Below are positions 42,380-53,706 of a DNA stretch of 64,000 nt, in pieces. Made by a program: the position numbers and the translations under genes. Positions within the stretch are counted from its first letter, which is position 1. Each line of letters opens with the position of its first letter. A model generated the notes under the pieces. The model ran no database searches and was not told the origin of the DNA. It was given only the letters and a program-made list of their open reading frames with translations. Where the stretch lies: NCBI GenBank assembly GCA_942159475.1, contig OW804096.1:136595791-136659790 (forward strand), read 5' to 3'. The DNA comes from Sthenelais limicola (taxonomy: Eukaryota; Annelida; Polychaeta; Phyllodocida; Sigalionidae).

Positions 42380-43620
42380 TCATATTATGACTATTAGGAC
42401 TAAATGTATCAATATTCTGCTGCTGTTATATGTTTATACAAGAGTTACTCATACTATGACTTATAGGACTGGATGTATCAATATTCTGCTGCTGTTATAT
42501 GCTTATACAAGAGTTACTCATATTATGACTTATAGGACTGGATTCATCAATATTCTGCTGCTGGTATATGTTTATACAAGAGTTACTCAGATTATGACTT
42601 ATAGGGCTGGATTCATCAATATTCTGCTGCTGTTATATGCTTATACAAGAGTTACTCATATTATGACTTATAGGACTGGATGTATCAATATTCTGCTGCT
42701 GTTATATGGTTATACAAGAGTTACTCATGTTATGACTTATAGGACTGGATTTATCAATATTCTGCTGCTGTTATATGCTTATACAAGAGTTACTCATATT
42801 ATGACTTATAGGACTGGATTCATCAATATTCTGCTGCTGTTATATGTTTATACAAGAGTTACTCAGATTATGACTTATAGGGCTGGATTCATCAATATTC
42901 TGCTGCTGGTATATGTTTATACAAAAATTTGAAGCCAATGTATCCGAGAAAACACTACCGCCAGTGAGCAATAATAAGTGAAATCTTCACTGCAATAGAT
43001 TTGGGCGGGTCCTCCAAATACAAGGGGGGACGTTTTAGGAGCCCTGTCACAGAAACAGTCTAATCTTCTACCGGAGGGCCCAGATAGCATCTCCCATCCC
43101 CCCTGCGCGCTTGATCGCACTTTACCCATAACATCTCTTATGCTGTCCCCACAAGGTGTAGGGTTACTGAGACTGGGGCTCTTGAAGTTCCACTATACTA
43201 ACTGAACATTTGGGAGGATTGCGAAATGACACATATTTATGAGTGTCCATTTCTAGCACTGTTTATATCTGTGTGTAATTTATATCTTCAATATTCACAA
43301 AAGTATAGGACGAATATTTACATATTTTGGAAATAAATTACTATTCAATTAATTCAATTTCAATACAAATCCAGGTCCATATCTTGCCTGTCTAGTCCCT
43401 CATAGAGAGCCTCACGCTCCAAACATGTGTTAGTGGTTAAGGGCTGGTGAGGCACCGGCCGTTCTGTGGTCCCTTCTTACCACATACCAATTTAATCCCA
43501 AAATTTGGTTGCTAAAACCCCAGTAGTTGCTAGGACTGGAAACAAGTGGACAGAATCCTCCAAAACTCTGGTTCAATGACTTGTAGGTCGTGCTTTTTAG
43601 TAGGATTGGAAAGGAATGGA
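42380..43620 (+). mobile_element. Family F element: 69-bp tandem core plus unique 3' part
   Basis: Eight 69-bp units (42,385-42,920) are followed by about 200 bp (aagccaatgtatccgagaaaa ... gggagcc-like) whose counterpart follows the same units at 62,200-62,390. Further matching blocks (gtggacagaatcctccaaaa at 43,548; ggattggaaaggaatgg at 43,603) extend the similarity. Confidence 0.6.
42385..42925. repeat. 69-bp tandem repeat, about 8 copies
   Basis: The unit runs from tatgacttataggactggat through catcaatattctgctgctgt to gcttatacaagagttactca. As 69 is divisible by 3, a 181-codon frame passes through all units; this is repeat-driven, not evidence of a gene. Confidence 0.93.
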
Positions 43621-43779
43621 ATAAAAAGTGGAAGATGTGTATAGAGGGTGGGGGGATGGGGAGAAGGGAACCCTCGAAGAACCTCAACCAAGGACCATGT
43701 CTCAACCCAATTTTACAAAATCAATATCTTTCAAAAAGAAAAATCATACCAAACAATGATCACTCCACAACCAATACAT

Positions 43780-43986
43780 GCGTGAAATTTCCAGAAAATG
43801 TACAATTCGCGCACATTACTCATCTCAAATAACCCAAATTTCAGACAAAAATGAGGTTATAAACACTGTTTAACATAACCAAACACAAATTTTAAATCAA
43901 GCTAACGTCAAATCAGTCTAATTTAACACAATTTATTAAATAATCATATAGATCTGCCCGTTGTACATTTTCTGAAAATCTGACCC
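43780..43986 (-). mobile_element. MITE family B copy next to exon 5
   Basis: Decayed left end (gcgtgaaatttccagaaaat), good right end (gaaaatctgaccc). The right end is 26 nt from the exon 5 border. Confidence 0.82.
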
Positions 43987-44012
43987 ACATGTAGAAGACG
44001 ACTAGCTCTTAC

Positions 44013-44117
44013 CTGGTTCTGATTGGCCGCGCTGCTCGGTCGTAATTAGCATATTGTCCACGTGAGTCAGCAGACGCTGGATCTGGTCGTCACTCAGCGT
44101 CTCTACGTCCACTTTAT
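44013..44117 (-). CDS. Exon 5 of the minus-strand gene
   Basis: 105 bp bounded by acgtcacag|AT and CCAG|gtaaga on the minus strand; 35 codons in phase 1-1, reading KVDVETLSDDQIQRLLTHVD then NMLITTEQRGQSEP. The LSDDQIQRLLTHVDNML stretch looks like an amphipathic helix. The G from exon 4 completes the first codon (GAT). High GC with coding-like third positions. Confidence 0.78.
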
Positions 44118-44217
44118 CTGTGACGTAACAAACACGTAAGGAACGTAAGTAAGGCTTTACGTGAGCAGTATTTCACGCACTTTGGGGGAGTAATCAGGGC
44201 GGAGAGAGAGAACAAAT

Positions 44218-44574
44218 GTGGTGTGTTTCAGGAAAATGAGTCATAAGTCGCAAAATTCATGATTTTAAAAGTCATTTAGTCACAAGATCTCCTTTTTGGA
44301 ATGTTTTCATTTTTGGAGTATCTAGTCAGATAGGTCTTATGAATACATGGACCAAATTTCAGGATAGTGTATTAAATATACTCATGCATTCCTAAGATCA
44401 TCCTATGGATACATTTACCTACTTTACCAGTAATTGTTCACCAAACAATATTGAAAACTTTTTTTTTCAGAAATAAAAATATCAAACTTGAAATATAGAA
44501 ATACTTATTTAATGCCCTTAATGTTTCCTATCATTGGCATCACCTTGATCTCCTCTTTTTAAATATAATATAGT
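44218..44574 (+). mobile_element. MITE family A copy, 3' truncated
   Basis: Good left TIR after AAAT (GTGGTGTGTTTCAGGAAAAT). It loses similarity after aaatataata and lacks the right TIR. Confidence 0.8.
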
Positions 44575-44663
44575 GCTGCATATTTATATTTATTTTACCA
44601 TTTATTCAGATTTTATGAAATACTGGGGAAGTGACAACAGCAATTGTTTACAAATAATTAAAT

Positions 44664-45024
44664 GTGATGTGTTACAGAGAAATAAGTCATAAGTTGCAAA
44701 GCTGACATTTGTCAAAGTGTTTTCTCATTTTTGGGGGTATAGATTTAGTGCTTTAAGTCTCAAGTCTGGGAATACATGCACAAAATTTCAAGACAGTATT
44801 TAAATATATTCTTGCGTTTGTAAGCTTATGGGGTATATTTAGCTACTCTACTAGTAATTGGCCATCCAGAACTATTTTATCAAATATGAAAAAAAATCAA
44901 ACATGAAAAATAATACTTTTTGGATTCCCTAAAAATTGGAATCTACTTAATCTCATCTTTTCAAATATGACGGTATCACAAAATCTCATCTAAACTTATG
45001 ACTCATTTTTCTGTGACACATCAC
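44664..45024 (-). mobile_element. MITE family A copy, TSD AAAT
   Basis: TIR GTGATGTGTTACAGAGAAAT and its inverse; AAAT at 44,660-44,663 and 45,025-45,028. Confidence 0.88.
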
Positions 45025-45044
45025 AAATATATGGACCATATATA

Positions 45045-45130
45045 TATATTTTTTTAAAGATTTTATTTTCACTGGGTACTACACCTCCAATGAGAGTAGG
45101 ATCTTCTGGTGGAACCCAGCTTGTGGGAAT
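45045..45130 (-). mobile_element. 3' tail of a minus-strand retroelement
   Basis: The minus strand reads agtgaaaataaaatctttaa then A-run; the ctccaatgagagt block is shared with 29,305-29,400. Confidence 0.5.
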
Positions 45131-45160
45131 ATGTATTTACATTATTGGTTGAACAAATAT

Positions 45161-45568
45161 GTGATATGTTACAGGAAAATGAGTCACAAGACGCAAAAAA
45201 TGGATTTTAAGATATCATCATATTTGAAAAGATTAGATGAAGCCGATTCTAATGGTAGTAAACAATAGGACACCTAAATAGTGTTTCTATATTTTAAGTT
45301 TGATATCTTTATTTTTGAAAAAGAAAAGTTATTGATATTTCTGGGTGGATAATTACTAATAAAGTACTTTAATATACTCCAAATGATGACCTGAAAATGC
45401 ATAGATATATTTAATAAATTGCCTTGAAATTTTGGACAAGTATTAATGTCACTAGCAATATTAAGCACCCTAGAAATTAGAATATTCCAACAAAGATATC
45501 TTATAAATAAATCACTTACAAAAATATCCATTTTGCGACTTATGACTCATTTTCCTGGAACACATCAC
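45161..45568 (+). mobile_element. MITE family A copy, TSD ATAT
   Basis: Full length, ATAT at 45,157-45,160 and 45,569-45,572. Confidence 0.9.
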
Positions 45569-45868
45569 ATATACAAAATGGCCGACACAAACACCTCCAG
45601 GGTCCAAGGATGACCTTCATGAAGGGAATGAATACACCGGATTACATGTCCTTATCTATATGTGAGCCGGTGTAGGTACATCCTACACCACGGCCGGTGT
45701 AGCGTCAATCATCAGCCAAACCATCACAGTGGACCAGTCAACATGGGACCTCGTTCATAACACATTTTTTTTAAAATCTGTTATTTATTCTGGTGTTATA
45801 AAAGGGTTTGGCTCATGCCATTTCTGCTAATATTCCAGGGCGGGGTAAATACCGTGTCTTTATTAACC

Positions 45869-46103
45869 GGGTCAGATTTTCAGAAAATGTACAATTGGCA
45901 GCTCTACATATTTAGTAACTTCTGCTAAATTCTGCTAAAATATGATAAATTCTGGGTATATCTGAGTTTATTTGGTATGGCATTGATTTAAAGTGTCAGT
46001 TCTATTATGTTAAACTGCATTTTAAAGCTCATTTTTGTCTTAATTTGGGGTTATTTGAGAAGATTGACGATGGTGAATTGTACATTTTTTTAAAATCTGA
46101 CCC
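45869..46103 (+). mobile_element. MITE family B copy
   Basis: Complete TIRs; internal sequence of the aagtgtcagttctattatgt subtype. Confidence 0.87.
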
Positions 46104-46303
46104 TAATAAGGATTTGTTATGCAACAGGGCCCAAGCTGACGTGTAGGATGATCTCAATTGCTGATGATGAGACCTGATAGTTTGTTGATTAAAAAGTCGT
46201 GTCGGCTATTTTACATCTGTACAGATTAATTGGAGGCCGATGGACAAGTTTTGCCTGATTATTGAAGGTCATTCACAGGCGGGAAACAGAATAAGAAGGA
46301 TAA

Positions 46304-46538
46304 GGGTCAGATTTTCAGAAAATGTACAATTGGCAGCTGTACTCATTTAGAAAAGTCTGCTAAATTAGACTGTAATTTGGTCAATACTAGGTAAATTCGA
46401 GTATATTCGGCATTGCATTGATTCTAGCAATCTGTTTGGTTAGGTTGAACTGTATTTTCAACTTTATTTTTGTCTGAAATTTGAGTTATTTGAGAAGATT
46501 GGCGAATTTGAATTGTACATTTTCTGAAAATTTGACCC
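46304..46538 (+). mobile_element. MITE family B copy, TSD ATAA
   Basis: Complete; ATAA at 46,300-46,303 and 46,539-46,542. Belongs to the gcattgcattgattctagca subtype. Confidence 0.9.
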
Positions 46539-46631
46539 ATAACATTTGGGTAATTAGCATGGGGAGTGTTGGCGGTTTGCTAGGGTGGGGAAGATATAAT
46601 TATGTGGACAGAAAAAGAAGCGTGGAAGAGA

Positions 46632-46668
46632 ATATAATATAATAATATAATATAATAATATAAGAGAA
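46632..46668. repeat. (AATAT)n/(ATAAT)n microsatellite
   Basis: atataatataataatataat repeats. Confidence 0.9.
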
Positions 46669-46851
46669 GAAGAGTGGGAGGAGACGAACGGGGGAAAGAG
46701 AGAGAATAGATCAATTTGGAAATGATCAAATTCTAATCAAAATTGGTGCTGGATAATTTGATATCTGGAAAGACTAATGATAGATGATGACAATGATATA
46801 AAGCCATGTAGGGGATGACAACAGCTAGATGGACATACAGACAGACTGATA

Positions 46852-46855
46852 TATG

Positions 46856-46889
<34 letters not shown>

Positions 46890-46900
46890 AAGATAGATAA
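46852..46900. repeat. (GATA)n microsatellite
   Basis: About 11 GATA/TAGA units with few interruptions. Confidence 0.95.
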
Positions 46901-47156
46901 ATAGGTAGGTATAGTCAGAGGCTTAGACATTATAAATATCAAAAATATTATGTTTACCAGGACTAGTTTACCTGAGGTTAGTTTTCCCTTAAAATCTGGG
47001 GGGAGGAGCTGAAACTGAAGCCACGCCCACAACATGTCACTCATGCCAGTGGCCCACCCAGTGCTTTAGACCACTCCCCCACATCCCCATTGATTGATTA
47101 ATAAATGGAAGGACATATAGAAGAGGTATAGCCATAGATAGGAGGAGACTTAAGCA

Positions 47157-47344
47157 TGGGTTCCACTGTCCCGCTACTTCTCCCGCTACTACTCCCGTTT
47201 CTTTGCTCCCGCTACTTTTAGAAGCGGGAAGTAGCCGCTTCAATTCAAACATGTTTGATTTGAAACGGCTACTTCCCGCTACTTCTAAAGCGGGAGCAAA
47301 GAAACGGGAGTAGTAGCGGGAGAAGTAGCGCAACAGTGGAACCC
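47157..47344. mobile_element. 188-bp near-perfect foldback element
   Basis: The left arm from tgggttccactgtcccgcta through gtttctttgctcccgctact is mirrored almost exactly by the right arm ending agtggaaccca. The loop is about 25 bp (cttcaattcaaacatgtttg). Arms are rich in CCCGCTACT. Confidence 0.88.
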
Positions 47345-47398
47345 AGGCTTTAAAGGAAACTAGAGATGAACAGAGAGACATTAGATGGATATATACAT

Positions 47399-47632
47399 GG
47401 GTCAGATTTTCAGCAAATGTAAATATGCAGATCTACACATTTTGTAAATTTTGTTAAATTAGGCTGAAAAATGATGACTACCAGGTATATCTGAGTATAT
47501 TTGGTATCACATTGATTTAAAGTATCAGTTCTGTTGTGTTAAACTGCATTTTGAAGCTCATTTTTGTCTTAAAAGTGGATTATTTGAGAGGATTGGTGAA
47601 GGCGAATTGTACATTTTATGAAAATCTGACCC
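47399..47632 (+). mobile_element. MITE family B copy
   Basis: Complete; flanked by ATATACAT on both sides (47,391-47,398; 47,633-47,640). The 4-bp duplication seen elsewhere is contained in this 8-bp match. Confidence 0.88.
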
Positions 47633-47640
47633 ATATACAT

Positions 47641-48023
47641 GTGATTTGTTACAGAACATGAGTCATAAGTTGCATAATTGGTATTTTTATAAGTATTTTA
47701 TTCACAAGATCCCTTCGTAGAAATATTCTCAAATTTAGGCATCTAGCGCTTTCACTTGTACAAATATATGTACCACTTTCTAGACAGTGTATTAAATATA
47801 TTCTTGCGTTTCTAAGGTCACCTTATGAATTATATTGAATTACTTTACTAGTCCACCCAGAAATATTGCAAGGGATAAATAAAACAAATAAACATAAATT
47901 CTAAAAATAATTTGTATATTTTCTGAATGTTAACATCGTTGGAATCCACTTAATCTCTCGTTTCAAAAATGATCTCAAAATCATTTTTTGCAACTTATGA
48001 ATCATTTTTCTATGCCATATCCC
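47641..48023 (+). mobile_element. MITE family A copy, diverged
   Basis: Begins GTGATTTGTTACAGAACATG directly after the family B duplication; the right end is decayed (atgccatatccc). Confidence 0.75.
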
Positions 48024-48055
48024 AAGTAGATGGACAGGAGAGAGACCAAGCGGTA

Positions 48056-48166
48056 AGGGCCTAGTCCACTAAGCCGGTTCTCATCTAATTCTCACAGAAT
48101 TTAGTGCAAAAGAGTCCTCTGTGGCACAAAATCGCATGAGAATCGGCTTAGTGGACAAGGCCCTGC
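48056..48166. mobile_element. MITE family D copy, 18 nt from exon 4
   Basis: Arms ggcctagtccactaagccgg and cggcttagtggacaaggccc with inner tctcatctaat / cgcatgaga. The element ends 18 nt from the exon 4 border. Confidence 0.87.
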
Positions 48167-48184
48167 AGATAGGAGACAATGTAC

Positions 48185-48244
48185 CTTGGAGAAGGTCGCC
48201 AAGAAGCTTGGCGTCGGGAGGTGAGAGAGTCAAAGCATCCCGAT
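48185..48244 (-). CDS. Exon 4 of the minus-strand gene
   Basis: 60 bp bounded by cacattgcag|AT and CCAAG|gtacat; 20 codons in phase 1-1 (RDALTLSPPDAKLLGDLLQ). Joined to exon 3 it reads GYVPDRDALTLSPPDAKLL. This loosely resembles the GYIVTDRDPL segment before the transmembrane helix of phogrin/IA-2, but the following exons do not match that domain. Confidence 0.75.
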
Positions 48245-48419
48245 CTGCAATGTGAAAAGTGCACCTCATCAGTCTCTAGTACACACACCCATGTGTGTCA
48301 GGGTGTGTGTGGTGGGTGTGTGAAGGGCAAGTGCGACTATTATAGGGTGTGTTAATAACTTCGGGGTATCTTTGGGTGCATTACAGGAAAACTACTATGT
48401 AAAAAAATCGACCATTCAG

Positions 48420-48790
48420 AAATCAACCATCCAGAAATCAACCACCCAGGAAACAACCACCTTGTAAACTACTACCTTAAAAACTACCACTCATGAAGAT
48501 ACCACCTCAAAAACTACCACACAGGCAACTACCACCTCAAAGACTACCATAAAGGCAACTACCACCTCAAAAACTACCACCTAGAATAGTTATATCACCT
48601 CAAAACCTACCACCTAGAAAACAAACACCCAGAGAACTACCACCTAGAAAACATGTCCACTAAACTGATTCTGTGAAACCTCGAGACAAAGACAGGAAAT
48701 TACAGTGGCATGAAGTTTGTGTTTCTTCTTTTCCAGAGGTGGTATTTTTCCAGGTGGTAGTTTCTAGGCAGTAGTGTTAATGGTAGGTAG
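48420..48790. repeat. Degenerate ACTACCACCTCAAAA repeats
   Basis: About ten copies of accacctcaaaaactacc-like units, then inverse units (aggtggta, ggtggtagt) from 48,738 on, giving a loose inverted arrangement. Confidence 0.75.
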
Positions 48791-49542
48791 TTATCCCAGG
48801 AATGAGTTCCCTGGAATGTAGTTCCATTAAAAATTTTGTAGTGTTTTTGTCGCGTGTGGTTTTTGATAGGATGTAATGAGGTCAGCATCTGAATTACTGT
48901 ATACGATGCCCACGAGTTTTTTTCTCAAAAAACAAAACCGTTTAGCTTTTTTTTATTATTACAAATATGTCCAAACATTTACAATACAATGTTATCTAAA
49001 AGACGCGTACCCACGATGTGGATATATTCCTGCGTTGCCTTCCATTTTTCTGATCTAATAGATATTGTATACAGTAATTCAGATACTAACTGAGTTACAT
49101 CCTATTTTTATACCACAATCTCATATTGTAAATAAGATGAATAAACAAACTGTTTATTAACCTTGTTTCATCCCAAAGACCCGCCATATTGATTTTTGAT
49201 ACAAAAGCGCTAAACAAGAGAATAGCTGATTGGCTAATCAACGATTCCGCGGACAGCATACAACGTCACAAATAGATGTGACGTCATTAGCAGCCATAAC
49301 GTCAACTAATAAGGAAGATTCTTAGAATTAGGCTAAAAAAGGGTCATATTTTCCCGCGTGGTATCTCAGCTATGATATATAATAATACATCTCCACTCAT
49401 TTGCAGCATGTACAAACCCCGATCGTGGTATAAAGGTATTACACAAGTTACCCTGAAAATCCAAATATGCAAATGCTGTATGAAATTTTTTTCTCCATCT
49501 GAACAGATGAATTCTGGGTGGTAGCTTTTTGGTGATAGTTTA

Positions 49543-49744
49543 AGGTTGGTCCCCACTGGCTGTGGTAAGCTCTGCGGTAAGCCCTGCAATGGTGCTGTGA
49601 TGGTGAGAAGTGGCCAGTTCCTGCCTACATGGCCAGAGAACCATGTAGGCAGGACCTCGTCACTTCTCTCCACCTACAGAACCAGCACAACACCATTGCA
49701 AGGCTTACTGCAGAGCTTACCGCAGCCAGTGGAGACCACCCTTT
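49543..49744. mobile_element. Foldback element, copy 1 of 2
   Basis: Left arm aaggttggtccccactggct and right arm agccagtggagaccaccctt; inner arms ggtaagctctgcggtaagcc and ggcttactgcagagcttacc. Centre tacatggccagagaaccatg. Confidence 0.88.
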
Positions 49745-50153
49745 ACTGGGCAGTAGTTTTCTGGGTGGTAATTTCCTGGGTGGTTGGTGGGCAGGATGGT
49801 ACAGATCCTAAGGTACTGATCACAGGCCTATTGTAATAATTGTTGTATTTGCACACCAAGACTAATGGCATTCTGTCATCTATTCTCTATCATATGGGCG
49901 TGTATAAATGGGACGAGGAAGTGTATATCTATAAATTTGTTTTGTAGTTCATAATATTTGTAATCTTATTGTTATAACGTTTGATAAATTTACTTTAACT
50001 TAACTATAATTAAATTCACTTAAATCTAATATTAAGTTGTAATGATAAGGTGTAACTTTGACTACATATTATCACACTTGTTATCAAAGATTACAAAACA
50101 AGCCCTCCCAAAGGCCTGTGTCCATTGCCGCGGCCAGCCGGCAGACTTCAGTA
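49745..50153. other. Intron 3/4 spacer between two foldback copies
   Basis: AT-rich with no recognised gene; ggtggt units at 49,755-49,785 resemble the 48.74-kb repeats. Confidence 0.4.
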
Positions 50154-50343
50154 AAGGTTGGTCTCCACTGGCTGCGGTAAGCTCTGCAGTAAGCCTTGCG
50201 ATGGTGCCGTGATGGTGAGAAGTGGCGAGGGCCTGTCTACATGGCCAGTGAACCATGTAGGCAGGAACTCATCATTCCTCTCCATCTACAGAACCAGCAC
50301 AAACCATTGCCAGAATTACCGCAGCCAGTGGAGACCACCCTTA
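50154..50343. mobile_element. Foldback element, copy 2 of 2
   Basis: Same arms as copy 1 (aaggttggtctccactggct). One inner arm is shortened on the right (caaaccattgccagaattac). Confidence 0.88.
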
Positions 50344-50374
50344 ATTTAGATTATGTTTGGGACAATTTTGGCCG

Positions 50375-50620
50375 GTAGCACTGCCTGCTGAAGCAGGGCA
50401 CTATAAGGGATTAATGACCGAAATTGATGCAAAGCCAAGGAATTTTGCACCAGACAGTGCACCAGCAGGCCCGAAATGAAGGTTATTAATCTTTTTAGAG
50501 GTGCTTAAATAGTCCAAGGATTGTTCATGGTGCTATAGAACCCTCGTGGGTTTGCAGGTAATAGGAGGTTAAAATCGTCCCTAATTAGACTAAATGGATT
50601 AATAACCTCCACTTCAAACA
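50375..50620. repeat. Dispersed sequence related to the 55-bp satellite unit
   Basis: cagtgcaccagcaggccc and ggattaataacctccacttc match parts of the 27-29 kb monomer and its left flank (27,020); gcactgcctgctg / cagcaggc form an inverted pair. Confidence 0.5.
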
Positions 50621-51022
50621 GTAATCGGGCCCATCTTCCTGTCTACAAGGCCCCCCCCCCCAAAAAAAAAATAGGTGTGTTTCCAATTTACGCCCCTCCT
50701 TCCTAGAAAAACCTTCCCCTACCTAAAAAAACCTTTGACCATACCTGATTTTTTTTTACCATATCTTATTTTTTTGATTTTTTGACAAACAAAGCTTATA
50801 AAAGCAGGAAAACAGGTTTTCCTGACCCGGAACTGTCAAAAAGCATATCTCCTATGTTTAAAACAACTATTGATATGAAATAGACATTTTTTCAGTCCCT
50901 GGGAGGTGGTTTCCTAAAAAAAAATAAAAAAAAGTTACCATCCCCCCTTCCCAATTTTCAGCCAGATAAATCGGAAACACACCTATTATTTTTTTAGGCC
51001 CAATATCAGTCATTAACCCTAT

Positions 51023-51260
51023 GGGTCAGATTTTCAGAAAATGTACAATTGGCAGCTCTAGATACATTTAGTAAATTCTTCAAAATTAGGCTGCAATTTG
51101 GTCAATACTAGGTAAATTCGAGAACAGTTTGCATTGCATTGATTCTGGCCATCTGTTTGGCTAGGTTGAACTGTATTTTAAACTTCATTTTCGTCTGAAA
51201 TTTGGGTTATTTGAGAAGATTGGCGAAGTTGAATTGTACATTTTTTAGAAAATCTGACCC
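51023..51260 (+). mobile_element. MITE family B copy, TSD CTAT
   Basis: Complete; CTAT at 51,019-51,022 and 51,261-51,264. Confidence 0.9.
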
Positions 51261-51413
51261 CTATGATAGCAGCAGTGTGGTGCTGCCTGTGCAGCAGCAG
51301 TACACCAAGTACATCAGGCGGCCGCAGTAATGGACAAACACAAAGAACCTACTCAGGGTTATTGCACACCACACTCTCTAGATTATTCTAGGCTAAAGTG
51401 AAACAAACCAAAT

Positions 51414-51822
51414 GTGATGTTTTGCAGGAAAATAAGTCACAAGTCGCAAAAAATGGATTTTGAGATACCATCATATTTGAAAAGATGAGCTGAAGCTGAT
51501 TCCAATGATAGTAAACATTAAGGACATCTAAGAAGTGTTTCTATAGTTTATGTTTGATATATTCACGTCTGAACAAAGGTTTGCAATATTTCTGGGTTGA
51601 CATTTTCTAGTAAAGTAGCTAAATATACTCTATATATATAAGATGACCTTAGAATTGAACGGATATATTTAATACAATGTCCTGAAATTCGGTACATATA
51701 TTTATATGGCTAAAGTTGCTAAGCCCTCCAAAAATGAGAACATTCCCACAAAGAGATCTTGTGAAGACATATTTGAAAAGTCATTTTTGCGACTTGTGAC
51801 TCATTTCCCTATAAGACATCAC
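51414..51822 (+). mobile_element. MITE family A copy, TSD AAAT, close to exon 3
   Basis: TIR GTGATGTTTTGCAGGAAAAT and inverse; AAAT at 51,410-51,413 and 51,823-51,826. The duplication ends about 40 nt from the exon 3 border. Confidence 0.9.
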
Positions 51823-51866
51823 AAATAAGAAACAATCTACATCTGAGAGTGAATTAATAATTTTAC

Positions 51867-51965
51867 CTGGGACATAGCCCTGCTCGGGGAAGTCTTCGGT
51901 CGCAACAGGCTCTTCTAGCGGAATCCTGTCATCTTCGGGTAATGTCTCCATAACATTGTCAAATA
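51867..51965 (-). CDS. Exon 3 of the minus-strand gene
   Basis: 99 bp bounded by gcattgcag|TA and CCCAG|gtaaaa; 33 codons in phase 1-1 (FDNVMETLPEDDRIPLEEP, VATEDFPEQGYVP). The product is strongly acidic. The T left from exon 2 completes a Leu codon (TTA). No domain is recognised. Confidence 0.78.
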
Positions 51966-52137
51966 CTGCAATGCACAAGGTATAAATGTATTAGCTCATA
52001 TTATGCATCGAGAAAATCCATTCTCTTCAATAAAGTTTTTTCCCCAACATTGTATATATATGTCTAATTCGATGCACCAAGGAAAATTATTGTATAGTCT
52101 TCACATCATCTTGGCCCGACAGAACTAACCCCGAAAA

Positions 52138-52437
52138 GGGGAGTCGGTAACCAAGTTTAAAGAAAATCTTAAAGAAAAAAACATTGGAGAAAAAAATACA
52201 AAAAGATTAATGTGTAAACGAAGCCCCACAGTGGGGGCATGTACTATGCCCTATGTCCATATAGATCCTGTTTAATGCTCTTGATACGATTATATGTAAA
52301 ATAGTTAGCAGAATTTAAAACTCGAAACTTGGACTTTTGGTCTTCAAATGAAATTATGTAAATTGTTTTTCACTTGAGCTCTGTCAGAATATCATGTATA
52401 ACCGAAAGCAGTCTGAATAAAATTCATTAAAAAAAAG
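52138..52437 (+). mobile_element. Probable retroelement 3' end with poly(A)
   Basis: Ends gaataaaattcattaaaaaa; the aacattggagaaaaaaatac and cacttgagctctgtcagaat stretches look like LINE 3' UTR, but no coding remnant or target duplication was found. Confidence 0.4.
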
Positions 52438-52544
52438 GTTGTTCTTCCCAATAGCTTTCCTAATTGGCCACAGTTTTAAACCTATCATAGCAACTGTCGT
52501 TAAAGTCAGTGGACATATTAATAACAAAAGGCACCTATACTATG

Positions 52545-52740
52545 ACCCTGCCCCCACACAGCCGATTTGCCTCCCGATTGCCCCCGATTTGGGTCTCCTG
52601 ATGAAACCTATGATCTCATTTCAAATCCTGGTTTATGTCTTTGAAATAACATGAAACAGGATTGGAAATGAAGATTCATCGGAAGACCAAAATCGGGGGA
52701 GGGGCAATCGGGAGGCAAATCGGCTGTGTGGGGACAGGGT
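52545..52740. mobile_element. 196-bp foldback element
   Basis: Left arm accctgcccccacacagccg through cccgattgcc is mirrored by gggcaatcgggaggcaaatc through ctgtgtggggacagggt. The inner part (caggattggaaatga / tcatttcaaatcctgg) also pairs. Confidence 0.88.
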
Positions 52741-53330
52741 TTATGTATATGGTTGTTTTCATGGATTGCCCTACAAATTCTAGGAAAATCTAGCTAGAGG
52801 TATGGAAAAAATAATCTAAAATTTCACACAATGTAAAGCATACTGCATTAATTTAGTAAGATTCTGTTGTCGTAATAGCTGAGAATATAGCATTAAGAGA
52901 AACCTCATGATAATTATCGCCATGCATAGATCCGGCCTTTAACTCATTAATACTGGGAATTATTACAGACAGTGTTAGTATGATCAACACTCAAATATAA
53001 ATAAATCCCATTAGTGTGATAACAAACAGGTTATTATATGGTTTTCCTTGGAAAGGGCGGCTTCCACCATGGATTTTCTCTGAGGTGAAATCGCAATGAA
53101 AATCGCATTGAAAATCGCAATGGAAATTGCAATCATGGAAGACCTGGAAGCCTGGTTACTACCCATTTGCTTATCTCTACTTGTGAAACTTGTGAACGGA
53201 TAAATAAAGTATTTTTCAATTAAATTAAGTTATCGAAGGTCAGTTATGTAAGATCATTGCAAATAGATCACCACCACTTGAACTGTTGTTCTGACTCATT
53301 GTAGCTTGAATATAGCAAGTTATATTTCAA

Positions 53331-53494
53331 AATAAGAAATACTATTAATATAAGGTTAAGTGATATTTTATAGAAAAGAAGCGTCAGATAGTACCAAATT
53401 ACTATAAAAATTTATAGAACCCTGGTTGATGTATTTTTAGTTATTTACATGGTTTTTGTTGAATAAAGATCGGATGTTGGACAAAAAAAAGAAG
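53331..53494 (+). mobile_element. 5'-truncated LINE copy with perfect 14-bp TSD
   Basis: AAGTTATATTTCAA at 53,317-53,330 and again at 53,495-53,508 flanks a 164-bp insert that ends AATAAAGATCGGATGTTGGA plus poly(A). The end resembles that of the LINE at 1-5,557 (AATAAAGA ... GTTGG then A-run), which suggests mobilisation by that family. Confidence 0.88.
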
Positions 53495-53706
53495 AAGTTA
53501 TATTTCAAGAATCAGTACATGAAATCAGGCTACTCTCTGTGCATTGCAGGTCTTCCGGGGAGGCCTTAAAGTTTAACACATGTGAATGATTGCGATTTAA
53601 CACATGTGAATGATTGCGATTTCCATTGTCACTTCAATGCAATTATAATGCACCCCGAAGAAAACAAAACCCAATAGAAACCACACATGTACAGATTATT
53701 TTGATT

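Noticed and set aside
42387..42932. 181-codon ORF with 23-residue repeats
   Set aside because: The frame exists only because the tandem unit is 69 bp; the same unit elsewhere (40-bp form, or reversed) does not keep it.
47391..47640. 8-bp target duplication (ATATACAT) as evidence that family B is hAT-like
   Set aside because: Other family B copies show only 4-bp duplications; the longer match here lies in an AT-repeat context and is probably chance.
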